DNA of 18,410 nucleotides, taken from the NCBI GenBank assembly GCA_934623575.1, contig CAKTVL010000029.1:1-18410 (forward strand), in the 5' to 3' direction. Both the position numbers and the translations under genes were made by a program. The stretch comes from an uncultured Oscillospiraceae bacterium (lineage in GTDB: Bacteria > Bacillota > Clostridia > Oscillospirales > Oscillospiraceae). Below, piece by piece: positions 1 through 7,306 of the stretch. A model generated the notes under the pieces. It made no database searches, was not told where the DNA came from, and saw nothing but the letters and a program-made list of their open reading frames with translations. The first letter of the stretch is position 1; each line of letters begins with the position of its first letter.

Positions 1-255
1 CTGAGCCAGCTGGATAACGAGTACGCCTTCTATTTTGATGAGAACGGCGCCGTCTCCCTGACCGAGGGCACGGACACCACCACCGACGGTACCTACTCCA
101 TCAGCGAGGACGGCCTGATCGCCAACATCATCATGAGCAACGATACCAAGTACGCCGGCACCTTCATCGAGCAGGAGGACGGCCCCGTTATGGTCGCCAT
201 GCTGGACGGCACCGGCATGAACGCCCTATATTTCCATCTGGTGATCGAGGGCTAA
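1..255 (+). CDS. 3' end of an unrecognised, probably secreted protein
   Basis: Frame 1 is open from the first base to a TAA at 253-255 and encodes the last 84 residues of a protein whose start lies outside the window. The fragment is acidic and rich in Gly, Thr and aromatic residues. It alternates polar and hydrophobic residues in short strands separated by Gly/Asp turns (for example YAFYFDENGAVSL and GTYSISEDGL), which suggests a beta-rich barrel or lipocalin-like C-terminal domain, as often seen at the end of clostridial lipoproteins. No catalytic motif is visible and I do not recognise the family. It is real coding sequence by codon use (GC-rich third positions, as in its neighbours) and by the terminator that follows immediately. 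It converges on the CNNM/CBS gene. Confidence 0.75.
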   Translation: MSQLDNEYAFYFDENGAVSLTEGTDTTTDGTYSISEDGLIANIIMSNDTKYAGTFIEQEDGPVMVAMLDGTGMNALYFHLVIEG

Positions 256-263
256 GCACTTAT

Positions 264-304
264 ACGCAAAAAAGAAGCACCCACGGGTGCTTCTTTTTTT
301 GCGT
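264..304. terminator. Bidirectional intrinsic terminator
   Basis: GAAGCACCC (274-282) pairs perfectly with GGGTGCTTC (285-293). The stem is flanked by an A-run (268-273) and a T-run (294-300). Short outer arms ACGCA (264-268) and TGCGT (300-304) can also pair. Because the hairpin has A on one side and T on the other, it can stop both the plus-strand gene ending at 255 and the minus-strand gene ending at 305. Confidence 0.93.
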
Positions 305-1651
305 TTATTCTTCTTCCTCCAAAGGCGCCTCCTTGGGCAGCAGCCACACCTGCGCGGCGTTCACCTGATGGTCGGCAATGGAGGTCACATGGATGCGCAT
401 GCTCTCCGCCTCCAGCGTGATGTCCTGCTCCCCGTCGTCGGGGATCATCCCCAGCGCGTCGAATACCAGCCCGGTCAGCGTGTCGTGGTCCTCCTGGTCC
501 AGCTGGATGCCCAGCGCGTCCTCCAGATCGTCCAGCTCCACGTTGCCGGTAATGACCAGCGTCCCGTCCTCCCGCTTGTCGATGCGGGGCTCATCATCGT
601 CCACGGGACTGCTGCTGTCGCTGCCCAGGTCGCCCACCAGCTCCTCCACCAGGTCGTTCAGCGTCACGATGCCCACCATGCCGCCGTACTCGTCCAGCAC
701 CACCGCCAGCGGGTTGCCGGTGCGCTTCATGTTGCGGAACAGCGCGTCCGCCTTGATGGTCTCCGGCACGAAATACGGCGCGCGGACGGCCCCCGCCATA
801 ACGCTCTCCCGGCTCTTGTCCGCCAGGCGGAAATACTCCTTGGCGTTGAGGATGCCCACCACATTGTCGGCGCTGTCAGCGCACACGGGATAGCGCGTGT
901 GCCGCGTGGCGTGGATGGTCTCCGCCCACTCGTCCATGGTGTCCTCCATCCACAGCATATCCACGTCCGTGCGGTGGGTGGCGATCTCCTCGGCGGTCAG
1001 GTCGTCGAATTCAAACACGTTCTGGATGAACTCCTTCTCCTCGTGGTCGATGCCGCCGTGCTCGCTGCTGGCGTCCACCATCATGCGGATGTCCTCCTCG
1101 CCCACCTGCTCCTCCGCCTCGTTGGGGTCGATGCCCAGCAGCCGCAGTATGCCGTTGGTGGAGGCCGTCAGCAGCCACACGATGGGCGCAAACAGCACCG
1201 ATATGCCCGTCACCAGCCCGGAAATGCCCAGCGCCACCTTCTCCGCCTGCTTCATGGCCACCCGCTTGGGCACCAGCTCGCCGAACACCAGCGTAAAGAA
1301 GGACAGCACCAGCGTGATCACTATCACGGCGATGGTATTCAGCGTGGCGGGGGGTATCGTCACGCCCAGGCCCACCAGCCAGTCCACCAGCGGGTCGGAG
1401 AAGTTCTCCGCCGCGAAGGCGCTGCCCAGAAAGCCCGCCAGCGTGATGGCCACCTGTATGGTGGCCAGAAACCTGGCCGGCTGGGCCGTCAGCTTGCTGA
1501 GCCGCTTGGCCCGCCGGTCGCCGTCGGCCACCATCTTGTTCAGCTTCACGTCGTTCACCGACAGCACGGCGATCTCCGCGCAGGCAAACACGGCGTTCAG
1601 CGCGATCAGCACCACCTGTAAGAGCAATAACCAACCTATCGAGGTATCCAA
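305..1651 (-). CDS. CNNM/CBS/CorC_HlyC-domain membrane protein (hemolysin C-like family)
   Basis: A 448-residue member of the CNNM-CorC family, often annotated as hemolysin but linked to Mg2+/Co2+ transport or homeostasis at the cell membrane. From the N-terminus it has a DUF21/CNNM transmembrane domain (about residues 1-190, including the family motif GELVPKR), a pair of CBS domains (about 200-330, with RYPV and VLDEYGGMVGIVTLNDLVEE), and a CorC_HlyC domain (about 345-430). An ATG lies upstream at 1720, but I chose TTG at 1651. AAAGGAG sits 7 nt before it, the membrane domain starts right after it, and the upstream extension (MCGAHGPCLL...) is Cys-rich, unlike the family and overlaps leader hairpins. 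It is monocistronic, with its own promoter at 1830-1858 and a shared terminator at 264-304. Substrate ion is not evident. Confidence 0.93.
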   Translation of the reverse strand: MDTSIGWLLLLQVVLIALNAVFACAEIAVLSVNDVKLNKMVADGDRRAKRLSKLTAQPARFLATIQVAITLAGFLGSAFAAENFSDPLVDWLVGLGVTIPPATLNTIAVIVITLVLSFFTLVFGELVPKRVAMKQAEKVALGISGLVTGISVLFAPIVWLLTASTNGILRLLGIDPNEAEEQVGEEDIRMMVDASSEHGGIDHEEKEFIQNVFEFDDLTAEEIATHRTDVDMLWMEDTMDEWAETIHATRHTRYPVCADSADNVVGILNAKEYFRLADKSRESVMAGAVRAPYFVPETIKADALFRNMKRTGNPLAVVLDEYGGMVGIVTLNDLVEELVGDLGSDSSSPVDDDEPRIDKREDGTLVITGNVELDDLEDALGIQLDQEDHDTLTGLVFDALGMIPDDGEQDITLEAESMRIHVTSIADHQVNAAQVWLLPKEAPLEEEE

Positions 1652-1658
1652 AACAAAA

Positions 1659-1668
1659 CTCCTTTCCT
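1659..1668 (-). promoter_or_regulatory. Ribosome binding site that selects a TTG start
   Basis: On the minus strand the sequence reads AGGAAAGGAG, then 7 nt, then TTG GAT ACC. No comparable site precedes the in-frame ATG at 1720, so the TTG at 1651 is the better start for the CNNM/CBS protein. Confidence 0.8.
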
Positions 1669-1718
1669 GCTTTTGTCCGTGACAAAAGCGCAAAAGACAC
1701 GGCCCGTGCGCTCCGCAC
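1669..1718 (-). other. Leader hairpins just upstream of the CNNM/CBS gene
   Basis: Two perfect hairpins lie in the 5' untranslated region. GCTTTTGTC/GACAAAAGC is a 9-bp stem with a 3-nt loop (1669-1689) that directly abuts the ribosome binding site. GTGCG/CGCAC has a 3-nt loop (1706-1718). Neither matches a riboswitch I can recognise; I looked for the M-box and the yybP-ykoY fold and did not see their conserved cores. They may tune translation or mRNA stability. Confidence 0.5.
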
Positions 1719-1829
1719 ACAGGTCATGTCTCACACATCCATGCTATTCTGATCTCGTGCAGGGGAAGAGTCGCTTCCGGCTGTGTCCATCCTGTGATAG
1801 AGCCTCCCTGTACCAATAATATCGCTTCT

Positions 1830-1858
1830 ATTATACAGATATGTCCCGCCCCTGTCAA
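1830..1858 (-). promoter_or_regulatory. Consensus sigma-A promoter for the CNNM/CBS gene
   Basis: On the minus strand TTGACA (1853-1858) and TATAAT (1830-1835) are separated by exactly 17 nt, a perfect consensus. Transcription would start near 1823, giving a leader of about 170 nt before the TTG start at 1651. Confidence 0.9.
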
Positions 1859-1883
1859 TATAGATGCAAGCACGCGGTTTGTC

Positions 1884-2118
1884 GAAGAACCTTCTTTTTG
1901 CGCAGCAGCTTCTTCTCCGTTGGGGGAGCTCGAGGGGGCAGCGCCCGCCTCGAATCAGCTCCAATGCCGCGCTAAGCCTTGCTTTGCAAGGCGTGCGTTG
2001 AGCAGAGCGAATATTTTCACGCCGCTGCGCGGCGCGAAAATAACGGCATTTCTCAAGCCGTCGAAAAAGTCAAAGGCTTTTCGACAGCTTGAGTGCCGCA
2101 AGCAGATGCCTGCGGCAC
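1884..2118. repeat. Cluster of intergenic palindromes, possible repeat element
   Basis: This stretch holds no credible gene. It contains a chain of hairpins: GAAGAA/TTCTTC (1884-1915); GGAGCT-CGAGG with CCTCG and AGCTCC (1925-1962, small bulges); GCCTTGC/GCAAGGC (1976-1992); TATTTTC-A-CGCCGC with GCGGCG-C-GAAAATA (2012-2042); CTCAAGC-GTCGAAAA with TTTTCGAC-GCTTGAG (2052-2093, one mismatch and one bulge); and GTGCCGCA/TGCGGCAC (2093-2118). The density is far above that of a normal terminator, and none has a clean U-run in either direction. It lies downstream of the isocitrate dehydrogenase gene. A REP- or MITE-like dispersed repeat is the likeliest reading. It may also protect or end the acn-icd mRNA. 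Confidence 0.6.
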
Positions 2119-2124
2119 TGTATT

Positions 2125-3345
2125 TTACTTCGCCAGCAGCTCCTCCAGCCGGGCGCGGATCAGCGCCATCAGCGTGTCGTTGTCCGGCTTGTCCACATAG
2201 TCCGCCGGGTCGCACAGCATGGTCAGATCCTCGGTGAAGTGCCCCGCCTCGAACACGTCCAGCCCCGCCTGCTCCAGGCAGTCGGCAAAGTGCGTCAGCG
2301 CGCCGTTTCCGTCCAGTTCGCCCCGCTTGCGCAGCGCGCCGGCCCAGGCGAACATGGTGGCCAGCGGGTTGGTGGACATCTTCTCCCCCTTGCGCCAGCG
2401 GTAGAAGTGGTCGGTGACGGTGCCGTGGGCGGCCTCGTACTCGAAACACCCGTCCGGGGACACCAACACACTGGTCATCATGGGCAGCGAGCCGGAGGCC
2501 GCGGCGATCAGGTCGCTCATCACGTCGCCGTCATAGTTCTTGCAGGCCCACACGATGCCGCCCTTGCTGCGGATGACCTTGGCGGCGATGTCGTCGATCA
2601 ATGCGTAGCGGTAGTGCAGCCCCGCCTTTTCAAAGGCCTCCCGGTACTCCTCGTCAAACACCTGCTGGAACAGCAGCTTGAAGGTCTGGTCATAGTCCTT
2701 TGAGATGGTGTCCTTGGCGCCGAACCACACGTCCTGCCCCACGGACAGGGCGTAGCGGAAGCAGCACCGGGCGAAGGACAGAATGGAGTCCTCCCGGTTG
2801 TGCATGGCCTGCACCACGCCGGGGCCCTTGAAGTCGAACACCGTCTGGCGGCTCAGCTCCTTCCCGCTCTCGTCGGTGAACACCAGCTCCGCCTTTCCCG
2901 CGCCGGGGACCCGGTACTCCACCGCCTTGTACACGTCGCCGTAGGCGTGGCGGGCGATGGTCACCGGCTTCTCCCAGCAGGTCACCACCGGCTTCACCCG
3001 CTTCAGCAGGATGGGCGCGCGGAACACCGTGCCGTCCAGCGCCGCCCGGATGGTGGCGTTGGGGGACTTCCACAGCTGCGTCAGGCCGTACTCCTCCTGC
3101 CGCTGGAAGTTGGGGGTGATGGTGGCGCACTTGACGCCGATCTTCAGCCGCTTGATGGCCTCCGCCGCCTGCCGGGTCACCTCGTCCTTAGTCTCCTCCC
3201 GGTGGGGCAGGGACAGGTCGTAGTACTCGGTGTTCAGCTCCACAAAGGGGCACAGCAGCTGCTCCTTGATCATCCCCCACAGGACGTGGGTCATCTCGTC
3301 GCCGTCCAGCTCCGCGATGGGGCGGGGCATTTTGATCCTTTCCAT
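2125..3345 (-). CDS. icd: Isocitrate dehydrogenase, type II homodimeric; coenzyme probably NAD+
   Basis: Oxidatively decarboxylates isocitrate to 2-oxoglutarate. The 406-residue length and motifs fit the eukaryotic-type (type II) family. Substrate residues S94, N96, R100, R109 and R132 (in WKSPN, TIR, VFR, ARHAYGD) fall at the same positions as in human cytosolic IDH1, and the metal aspartates are in KNYDGD (D272, D274). The coenzyme motif HGTVT is followed by Asp312 where human IDH1 has Arg314, the residue that contacts the 2'-phosphate of NADP; an acidic residue there points to NAD+. The ATG at 3345 abuts the TGA of the aconitase gene, so the two are translationally coupled. A second ATG at 3330 has a better ribosome site (AAAGGA, 5 nt), but the first residues (MERIKM) match the family N-terminus. 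No clean terminator follows; a palindrome cluster does. Confidence 0.96.
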   Translation of the reverse strand: MERIKMPRPIAELDGDEMTHVLWGMIKEQLLCPFVELNTEYYDLSLPHREETKDEVTRQAAEAIKRLKIGVKCATITPNFQRQEEYGLTQLWKSPNATIRAALDGTVFRAPILLKRVKPVVTCWEKPVTIARHAYGDVYKAVEYRVPGAGKAELVFTDESGKELSRQTVFDFKGPGVVQAMHNREDSILSFARCCFRYALSVGQDVWFGAKDTISKDYDQTFKLLFQQVFDEEYREAFEKAGLHYRYALIDDIAAKVIRSKGGIVWACKNYDGDVMSDLIAAASGSLPMMTSVLVSPDGCFEYEAAHGTVTDHFYRWRKGEKMSTNPLATMFAWAGALRKRGELDGNGALTHFADCLEQAGLDVFEAGHFTEDLTMLCDPADYVDKPDNDTLMALIRARLEELLAK

Positions 3346-5586
3346 TCAGTTCACCGCCTTCGCCGCGTAATAGTTGATCAGGCACCCGCGCAGCAGCAGT
3401 TCCCGCTCCTCCGCGCTGGTATTTTTCAGGTACAGGGTGATCTCCCGCTTCTCGCCGCCCTGCAGCAGCACCGCCGGGAATTCCTCGTCGCCCCGGGCCA
3501 CCTTCTCCCGGACGTCCGGGACGTAGATAAAGTCCCCGGCTGCGCCGTCGAAGGCGTCGCCCGCCGCCAGCGTAAAGGGCAGCAGGCCCCAGTTGACGCA
3601 GTTGGAGCGATAGCGCTTGGTGGCGTACTCGTAGCAGATATTGGCGCTGCCGCCCAGCACCCGCTGGCAAGAGGCCGCCTGCTCCCGGGCGGAGCCGTCG
3701 CCGGGCTTGTTGGCGAAGAGCGCCGAGCCGATGTGCAGCAGCGCCGCGTCGCCGTCGGACAGTCCCAGCGCCGCCAGCACGTCCCGGATGGCCGCCGTGT
3801 CTCCGGCGGCGCGGTGCTCCTCCAGCGCCGCCGTGGCCTTGGCCCGGGGCACATAGTCCGGGTCCCGGCGGGACAGCGTGAACTGCGCCAGCTTCATGGG
3901 GTTGGAGCGGTAGGAGGACGTCTCCCCGGAGGGGATCAGCTCGTCCGTGGTGGTCACCTCGTCCCGCAGCACCGACGCCACCTGCAGCAGCAGCCCGTCG
4001 GACAGCGCCGGGATGGCCGGCCACTCCGCGATATTAGGGCCGTACTGCAGCGCCGCCTCCGCCTGGGGATGGCCAAAGCCCCGGTATACCCGCTTGTCAT
4101 ACACAGCGGCGTCGAACCGCCGGTTCGTCTCCACCGTCTCGTCATAGTCCACATCGGCGGCGGAGGTCACCACGCCGTGATTTCTGGCCGTGGCGGCGAT
4201 GGACCGCGCGTCCATCAGGATCACCCCCGCCAGCTGCCCGTCGCCGGGCTTTGAGCCCTCCCGGTTGGGGAAGTTCCGAGTGGTGTGCCGGATGGACAGC
4301 GCGTCGTTGGCCGGCACGTCTCCCGCGCCGAAGCATGGGCCGCAGAAGCAGGGCTTGCACACCGCGCCGCTGCGCAGCAGCCGGGATGTCACGCCGTTCT
4401 CCACCAGCTCCAGCTCCACCGGCACGGAGGGCGGATACACGGAGAAGTCGAAGTTCCCGCTGCCCACGTCGCAGCCGTCCAGAATGCTGGCCGCCGCCGC
4501 GATGTTGTCGTACAGTCCGCCGGCGCACCCGGCGATAACGCCCTGCTCCACCCGCAGCTTGCCGTTTACCACCTTGTCGGTGAGGTGCAGCTGCACCTTG
4601 CCGCCGAACTGCTCAGCAGCGCGCTTCTCCACCTCCCGGAGCACGTCGCCGGGGTCGGCGATCAGCTCCCGCAGCGTCACCGCCTCGGAGGGGTGGAAGG
4701 GCAGTGCCGCCATAGGCTCGATGGCCGACAGATCCAGCCGGATCAGGCTGTCATAGTACGCGCCGTTCTCCGGATGCAGCGGCGCATAGTCGCCGCCGCG
4801 CCCGTGCAGCGCCAGATAGTCCCGCACCGCGCCGTCCGTCTCCCACACGGAGCTGAGGCACGCCGTCTCGGTGGTCATCACGTCGATGCCGATGCGGTAG
4901 TCCATGCTCAAGCCGCCGATGCCGTCACCCACGAACTCCAGCACCTTATTCTTTACAAAGCCGTTCTTATACACCGCGCCGCACAGCGCGATGGCCACGT
5001 CATGGGGCCCCACGCCGTGGCGGGGCTTGCCGGTGACATGCACCAGCACCACCTGCGGCGCCGCCACATCGTAGGTGTTGCGCAGCAGCTGCTTGACGAT
5101 CTCGCCGCCGCCCTCGCCCACGCCCAGGGTGCCCAACGCGCCGTAGCGGGTGTGGCTGTCGGAGCCCAGCACCATCTTCCCGCACCCGGCCAGCATCTCT
5201 CTGGCGTACTGGTGGATCACCGCCTGGTTGGCGGGGACGTAGTCGCCGCCGTACTTCACCGCCGCCGACAGTCCGAAGGCGTGGTCGTCGGCGTTGATGG
5301 TGCCGCCCACGGCGCACAGGCTGTTGTGGCAGTTGGTCAGCACATAGGGCACGGGGAACTCCTTCAGCCCGCTGGCCTTGGCGGTCTGTATCACGCCCAC
5401 ATATGTAATGTCGTGGGAGATCAGGCTGTCGAACTTCAGGTGCAGCAGCCCGTCGCCGCTGTCGCTGTTATGCCGGCGCAGGATCTGATACGCCATGGTC
5501 TTGTCCCGGCCCGCCGCGTCCGCGGCCGCCGCCTTCTGCACCGCGCCGTCCCTCCAGACGACACCGCCGTTGTAGCGCTCTATCAT
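3346..5586 (-). CDS. Aconitase-family hydratase (YbhJ-type), probable citrate/isocitrate isomerase
   Basis: A 746-residue aconitase-superfamily protein that should isomerise citrate to isocitrate through a [4Fe-4S] cluster. Cluster cysteines are present: Cys354 (IAGCAGG) and Cys415/Cys418 (CGPC). Other family marks are LTNCHNSLCAVGG (about 83-95), GSDSHTRYGALGT (141-153), NRNFP-like TRNFPNREG (436-444), and in the C-terminal swivel domain (about 530-746) GSAREQAA (631-638) and YRSNCVNWGLLPF (659-671). It resembles the YbhJ-like clade of about 750 residues more than the roughly 900-residue AcnA. The TGA overlaps no base of icd but touches its ATG, and citrate synthase lies divergently, so a TCA role is inferred from context. 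ATG at 5586 has AAAGGGG about 9 nt upstream. Promoter is at 5654-5681. Confidence 0.92.
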   Translation of the reverse strand: MIERYNGGVVWRDGAVQKAAAADAAGRDKTMAYQILRRHNSDSGDGLLHLKFDSLISHDITYVGVIQTAKASGLKEFPVPYVLTNCHNSLCAVGGTINADDHAFGLSAAVKYGGDYVPANQAVIHQYAREMLAGCGKMVLGSDSHTRYGALGTLGVGEGGGEIVKQLLRNTYDVAAPQVVLVHVTGKPRHGVGPHDVAIALCGAVYKNGFVKNKVLEFVGDGIGGLSMDYRIGIDVMTTETACLSSVWETDGAVRDYLALHGRGGDYAPLHPENGAYYDSLIRLDLSAIEPMAALPFHPSEAVTLRELIADPGDVLREVEKRAAEQFGGKVQLHLTDKVVNGKLRVEQGVIAGCAGGLYDNIAAAASILDGCDVGSGNFDFSVYPPSVPVELELVENGVTSRLLRSGAVCKPCFCGPCFGAGDVPANDALSIRHTTRNFPNREGSKPGDGQLAGVILMDARSIAATARNHGVVTSAADVDYDETVETNRRFDAAVYDKRVYRGFGHPQAEAALQYGPNIAEWPAIPALSDGLLLQVASVLRDEVTTTDELIPSGETSSYRSNPMKLAQFTLSRRDPDYVPRAKATAALEEHRAAGDTAAIRDVLAALGLSDGDAALLHIGSALFANKPGDGSAREQAASCQRVLGGSANICYEYATKRYRSNCVNWGLLPFTLAAGDAFDGAAGDFIYVPDVREKVARGDEEFPAVLLQGGEKREITLYLKNTSAEERELLLRGCLINYYAAKAVN

Positions 5587-5653
5587 AAGTCAGCACCCCT
5601 TTCGGGAAATTCAGGATCGCGGGCGCGCCCGTCCTGTGTCACACAATGTAGTC

Positions 5654-5681
5654 AGTATAGCACGCCCGCGGGAAAATGCAA
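5654..5681 (-). promoter_or_regulatory. Promoter for the aconitase-icd operon
   Basis: On the minus strand TTGCAT (5676-5681) and TATACT (5654-5659) are 16 nt apart. The start would be near 5647, about 60 nt before the ATG at 5586. The -35 lies beside TTTGCAA-type words that recur through this divergent region. Confidence 0.7.
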
Positions 5682-5697
5682 TAGGGAAATTGCAGAA

Positions 5698-5799
5698 TTT
5701 GCAAGTTACAACTTTCACATTTGCAAAAATCCAGCGAATTCCGGCGAATCTCCCGGTGAAAACGAAAATTTTTGAAATTTGCAAATTTCCCTCTTGCAA
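5698..5799. promoter_or_regulatory. Putative shared operator region with TTTGCAA repeats
   Basis: The 285-bp divergent region is AT-rich compared with the rest. TTTGCAA occurs at 5698-5704, 5720-5726 and 5778-5784, and TTGCAA at 5794-5799, where it is also the -35 box of citrate synthase. The third copy lies inside a perfect 16-bp palindrome, GAAATTTGCAAATTTC (5774-5789), next to that -35 box. A regulator bound there would be placed to control one or both promoters. The site does not match the CcpC operator I know for Bacillus citrate genes. Binding is inferred, not shown. Confidence 0.5.
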
Positions 5800-5822
5800 A
5801 ATTGCCACAGCAGACGTATAAT
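5794..5822 (+). promoter_or_regulatory. Promoter for citrate synthase
   Basis: TTGCAA (5794-5799) and TATAAT (5817-5822) are 17 nt apart. Transcription would start near 5829, giving a leader of about 43 nt that carries AAAAGGAG 8 nt before the ATG at 5872. Confidence 0.85.
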
Positions 5823-5871
5823 CGCCCCATAAGACACCGCACCGCCGCTGCGGCGAAAAGGAGTAATCGCT

Positions 5872-7260
5872 ATGAATGAAAAAGACACCACGATCCTGAA
5901 GCAATACACCAGCCCGCTGAGCCGCAGCATCCAGGAACAGTACGCCATCAGCCCGGAGCACTACCGCGGCGACGTCAAGCTGGGCCTGCGCAACAGCGAC
6001 GGCACCGGCGTCCTGGTGGGCGTGTCCAAGGTGGGCAGCGTCCAGGGCTACCTGATGCAGGACGGCCAGCGCATCCCCGCCCCCGGCCGCCTGTACTACC
6101 GCGGCATCGAGCTCACCGACATCGTAGAGGCCCACCGCAGGGCCGGCACCTTCGGCTTTGAAGAGGTGGCCTACCTGCTGCTGATGGGCTACCTCCCCTC
6201 CAGGGATGAGCTGTCCTACTTTGACAAGATCATGAATCAGGCCCGCAAGCTGCCCGAGGGCTTCACCGAGGGCATGATCATGCGCCACCCCAGCCACAAC
6301 ATCATGAACGAGCTGGCGCGCAGCGTGCTCAGCCTGTACTCCTACGACCCCGACCCGGACAACACGTCCATCGACAACATGCTGCTGCAATCCGTCAAGC
6401 TCATCGGCTACTTCCCCTCCATCGTGGCCAACTCCTACGCCGTGCAGCGCCACTACTTCCACGGCGACTCCCTGCACATCCACTTCCCCGTGCCCGAGCT
6501 GTCCACGGCGGAGAACTTCCTGCGCATGATGCGCCCGGACAAGAGCTACACCGACGAGGAAGCCCACCTGCTGGACATGATGCTCATGGTCCACGCGGAG
6601 CACGGCGGCGGCAACAACTCCACCTTCGTCTGCCGCGCCATGTCCTCCAGCGGCACGGACACCTACAGCGCCATCGCCGGCGCCGTGGGCTCCCTGAAGG
6701 GCCCCCTCCACGGCGGCGCCAACGCCAAGGTCATGGAGATGTTCCACTACGTCAAGGAGAACGTGGACCCCCACGACGACGGCTCCATCAAAGACTACCT
6801 GAACAAGCTGCTGGATGGCCAGGCCGGCGATCGCTCCGGCAAGCTCTACGGCCTGGGCCACGCGGTCTACACCATGTCCGACCCCCGCGCCGTGCTGCTG
6901 AAGAAATACGCCCAGCGCATGGCGGAGCTGAAGGGCTACGCCGACGATTTCGCCCTGCTGCAGAAGGTAGAGGAGCTGGGCATCCCCCTGATCATGGAGC
7001 GCAAGCACAGCGACACGCCCATGTGCGCCAACGTGGATATGTACTCCGGCCTGGTCTACACCATGCTGGGCATCCCACAAGAGGTGTTCACCCCGCTGTT
7101 CGCCTCCGCCCGTATCGCCGGCTGGTGCGCCAACCGCATCGAAGAGGTGGTCACCTGCCACCGCATCATGCGCCCGGCCTACCGCGCCGTCACCACCCAC
7201 GAGCCCTATATCCCCATGGAGCAGCGCGGCCAGCACCTCCGTCTGGCCAACGTGGACTGA
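5872..7260 (+). CDS. gltA: Citrate synthase
   Basis: Condenses oxaloacetate and acetyl-CoA to citrate in the cytosol. The 462-residue protein carries the citrate synthase core with the catalytic triad His280 (GPLHGGAN), His330 (GLGHAVY) and Asp389 (CANVDMYSGLVY), plus the HAEHGGGNNST block (241-251) and a substrate arginine in SARIAGW. The first 60 or so residues form an extension before the core; members of about 450-460 residues with such an extension are common in Clostridia. ATG at 5872 has AAAAGGAG at 8 nt. It is the only long plus-strand gene in the window, monocistronic between its promoter (5794-5822) and a terminator right after the stop. It is divergent from the aconitase-icd operon, and together they make 2-oxoglutarate. 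Confidence 0.97.
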   Translation: MNEKDTTILKQYTSPLSRSIQEQYAISPEHYRGDVKLGLRNSDGTGVLVGVSKVGSVQGYLMQDGQRIPAPGRLYYRGIELTDIVEAHRRAGTFGFEEVAYLLLMGYLPSRDELSYFDKIMNQARKLPEGFTEGMIMRHPSHNIMNELARSVLSLYSYDPDPDNTSIDNMLLQSVKLIGYFPSIVANSYAVQRHYFHGDSLHIHFPVPELSTAENFLRMMRPDKSYTDEEAHLLDMMLMVHAEHGGGNNSTFVCRAMSSSGTDTYSAIAGAVGSLKGPLHGGANAKVMEMFHYVKENVDPHDDGSIKDYLNKLLDGQAGDRSGKLYGLGHAVYTMSDPRAVLLKKYAQRMAELKGYADDFALLQKVEELGIPLIMERKHSDTPMCANVDMYSGLVYTMLGIPQEVFTPLFASARIAGWCANRIEEVVTCHRIMRPAYRAVTTHEPYIPMEQRGQHLRLANVD

Positions 7261-7306
7261 TACGCACGAAAAAAGCACCCCCTCAGGGGGTGCTTTTTTA
7301 TGCGTA
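7261..7306. terminator. Bidirectional intrinsic terminator
   Basis: GCACCCCC (7275-7282) pairs with GGGGGTGC (7286-7293) around a 3-nt loop, flanked by six A (7269-7274) and six T (7294-7299). Outer arms TACGCA (7261-7266) and TGCGTA (7301-7306) extend it to the edges of both converging genes. It serves citrate synthase (+) and the PLP enzyme (-). Confidence 0.95.

Noticed and set aside
287..1621. Long plus-strand open frames antisense to the CNNM gene, and similar ones opposite acn, icd, the regulator, lysA, dapF and the M23 gene
   Set aside because: They are His/Gln/Arg/Gly-rich with no family motifs, lack ribosome sites, and arise from the high GC and codon bias of the true minus-strand genes.
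1660..1823. M-box or yybP-ykoY riboswitch in the CNNM gene leader
   Set aside because: Metal-related context made this plausible, but the conserved cores of both families are missing.
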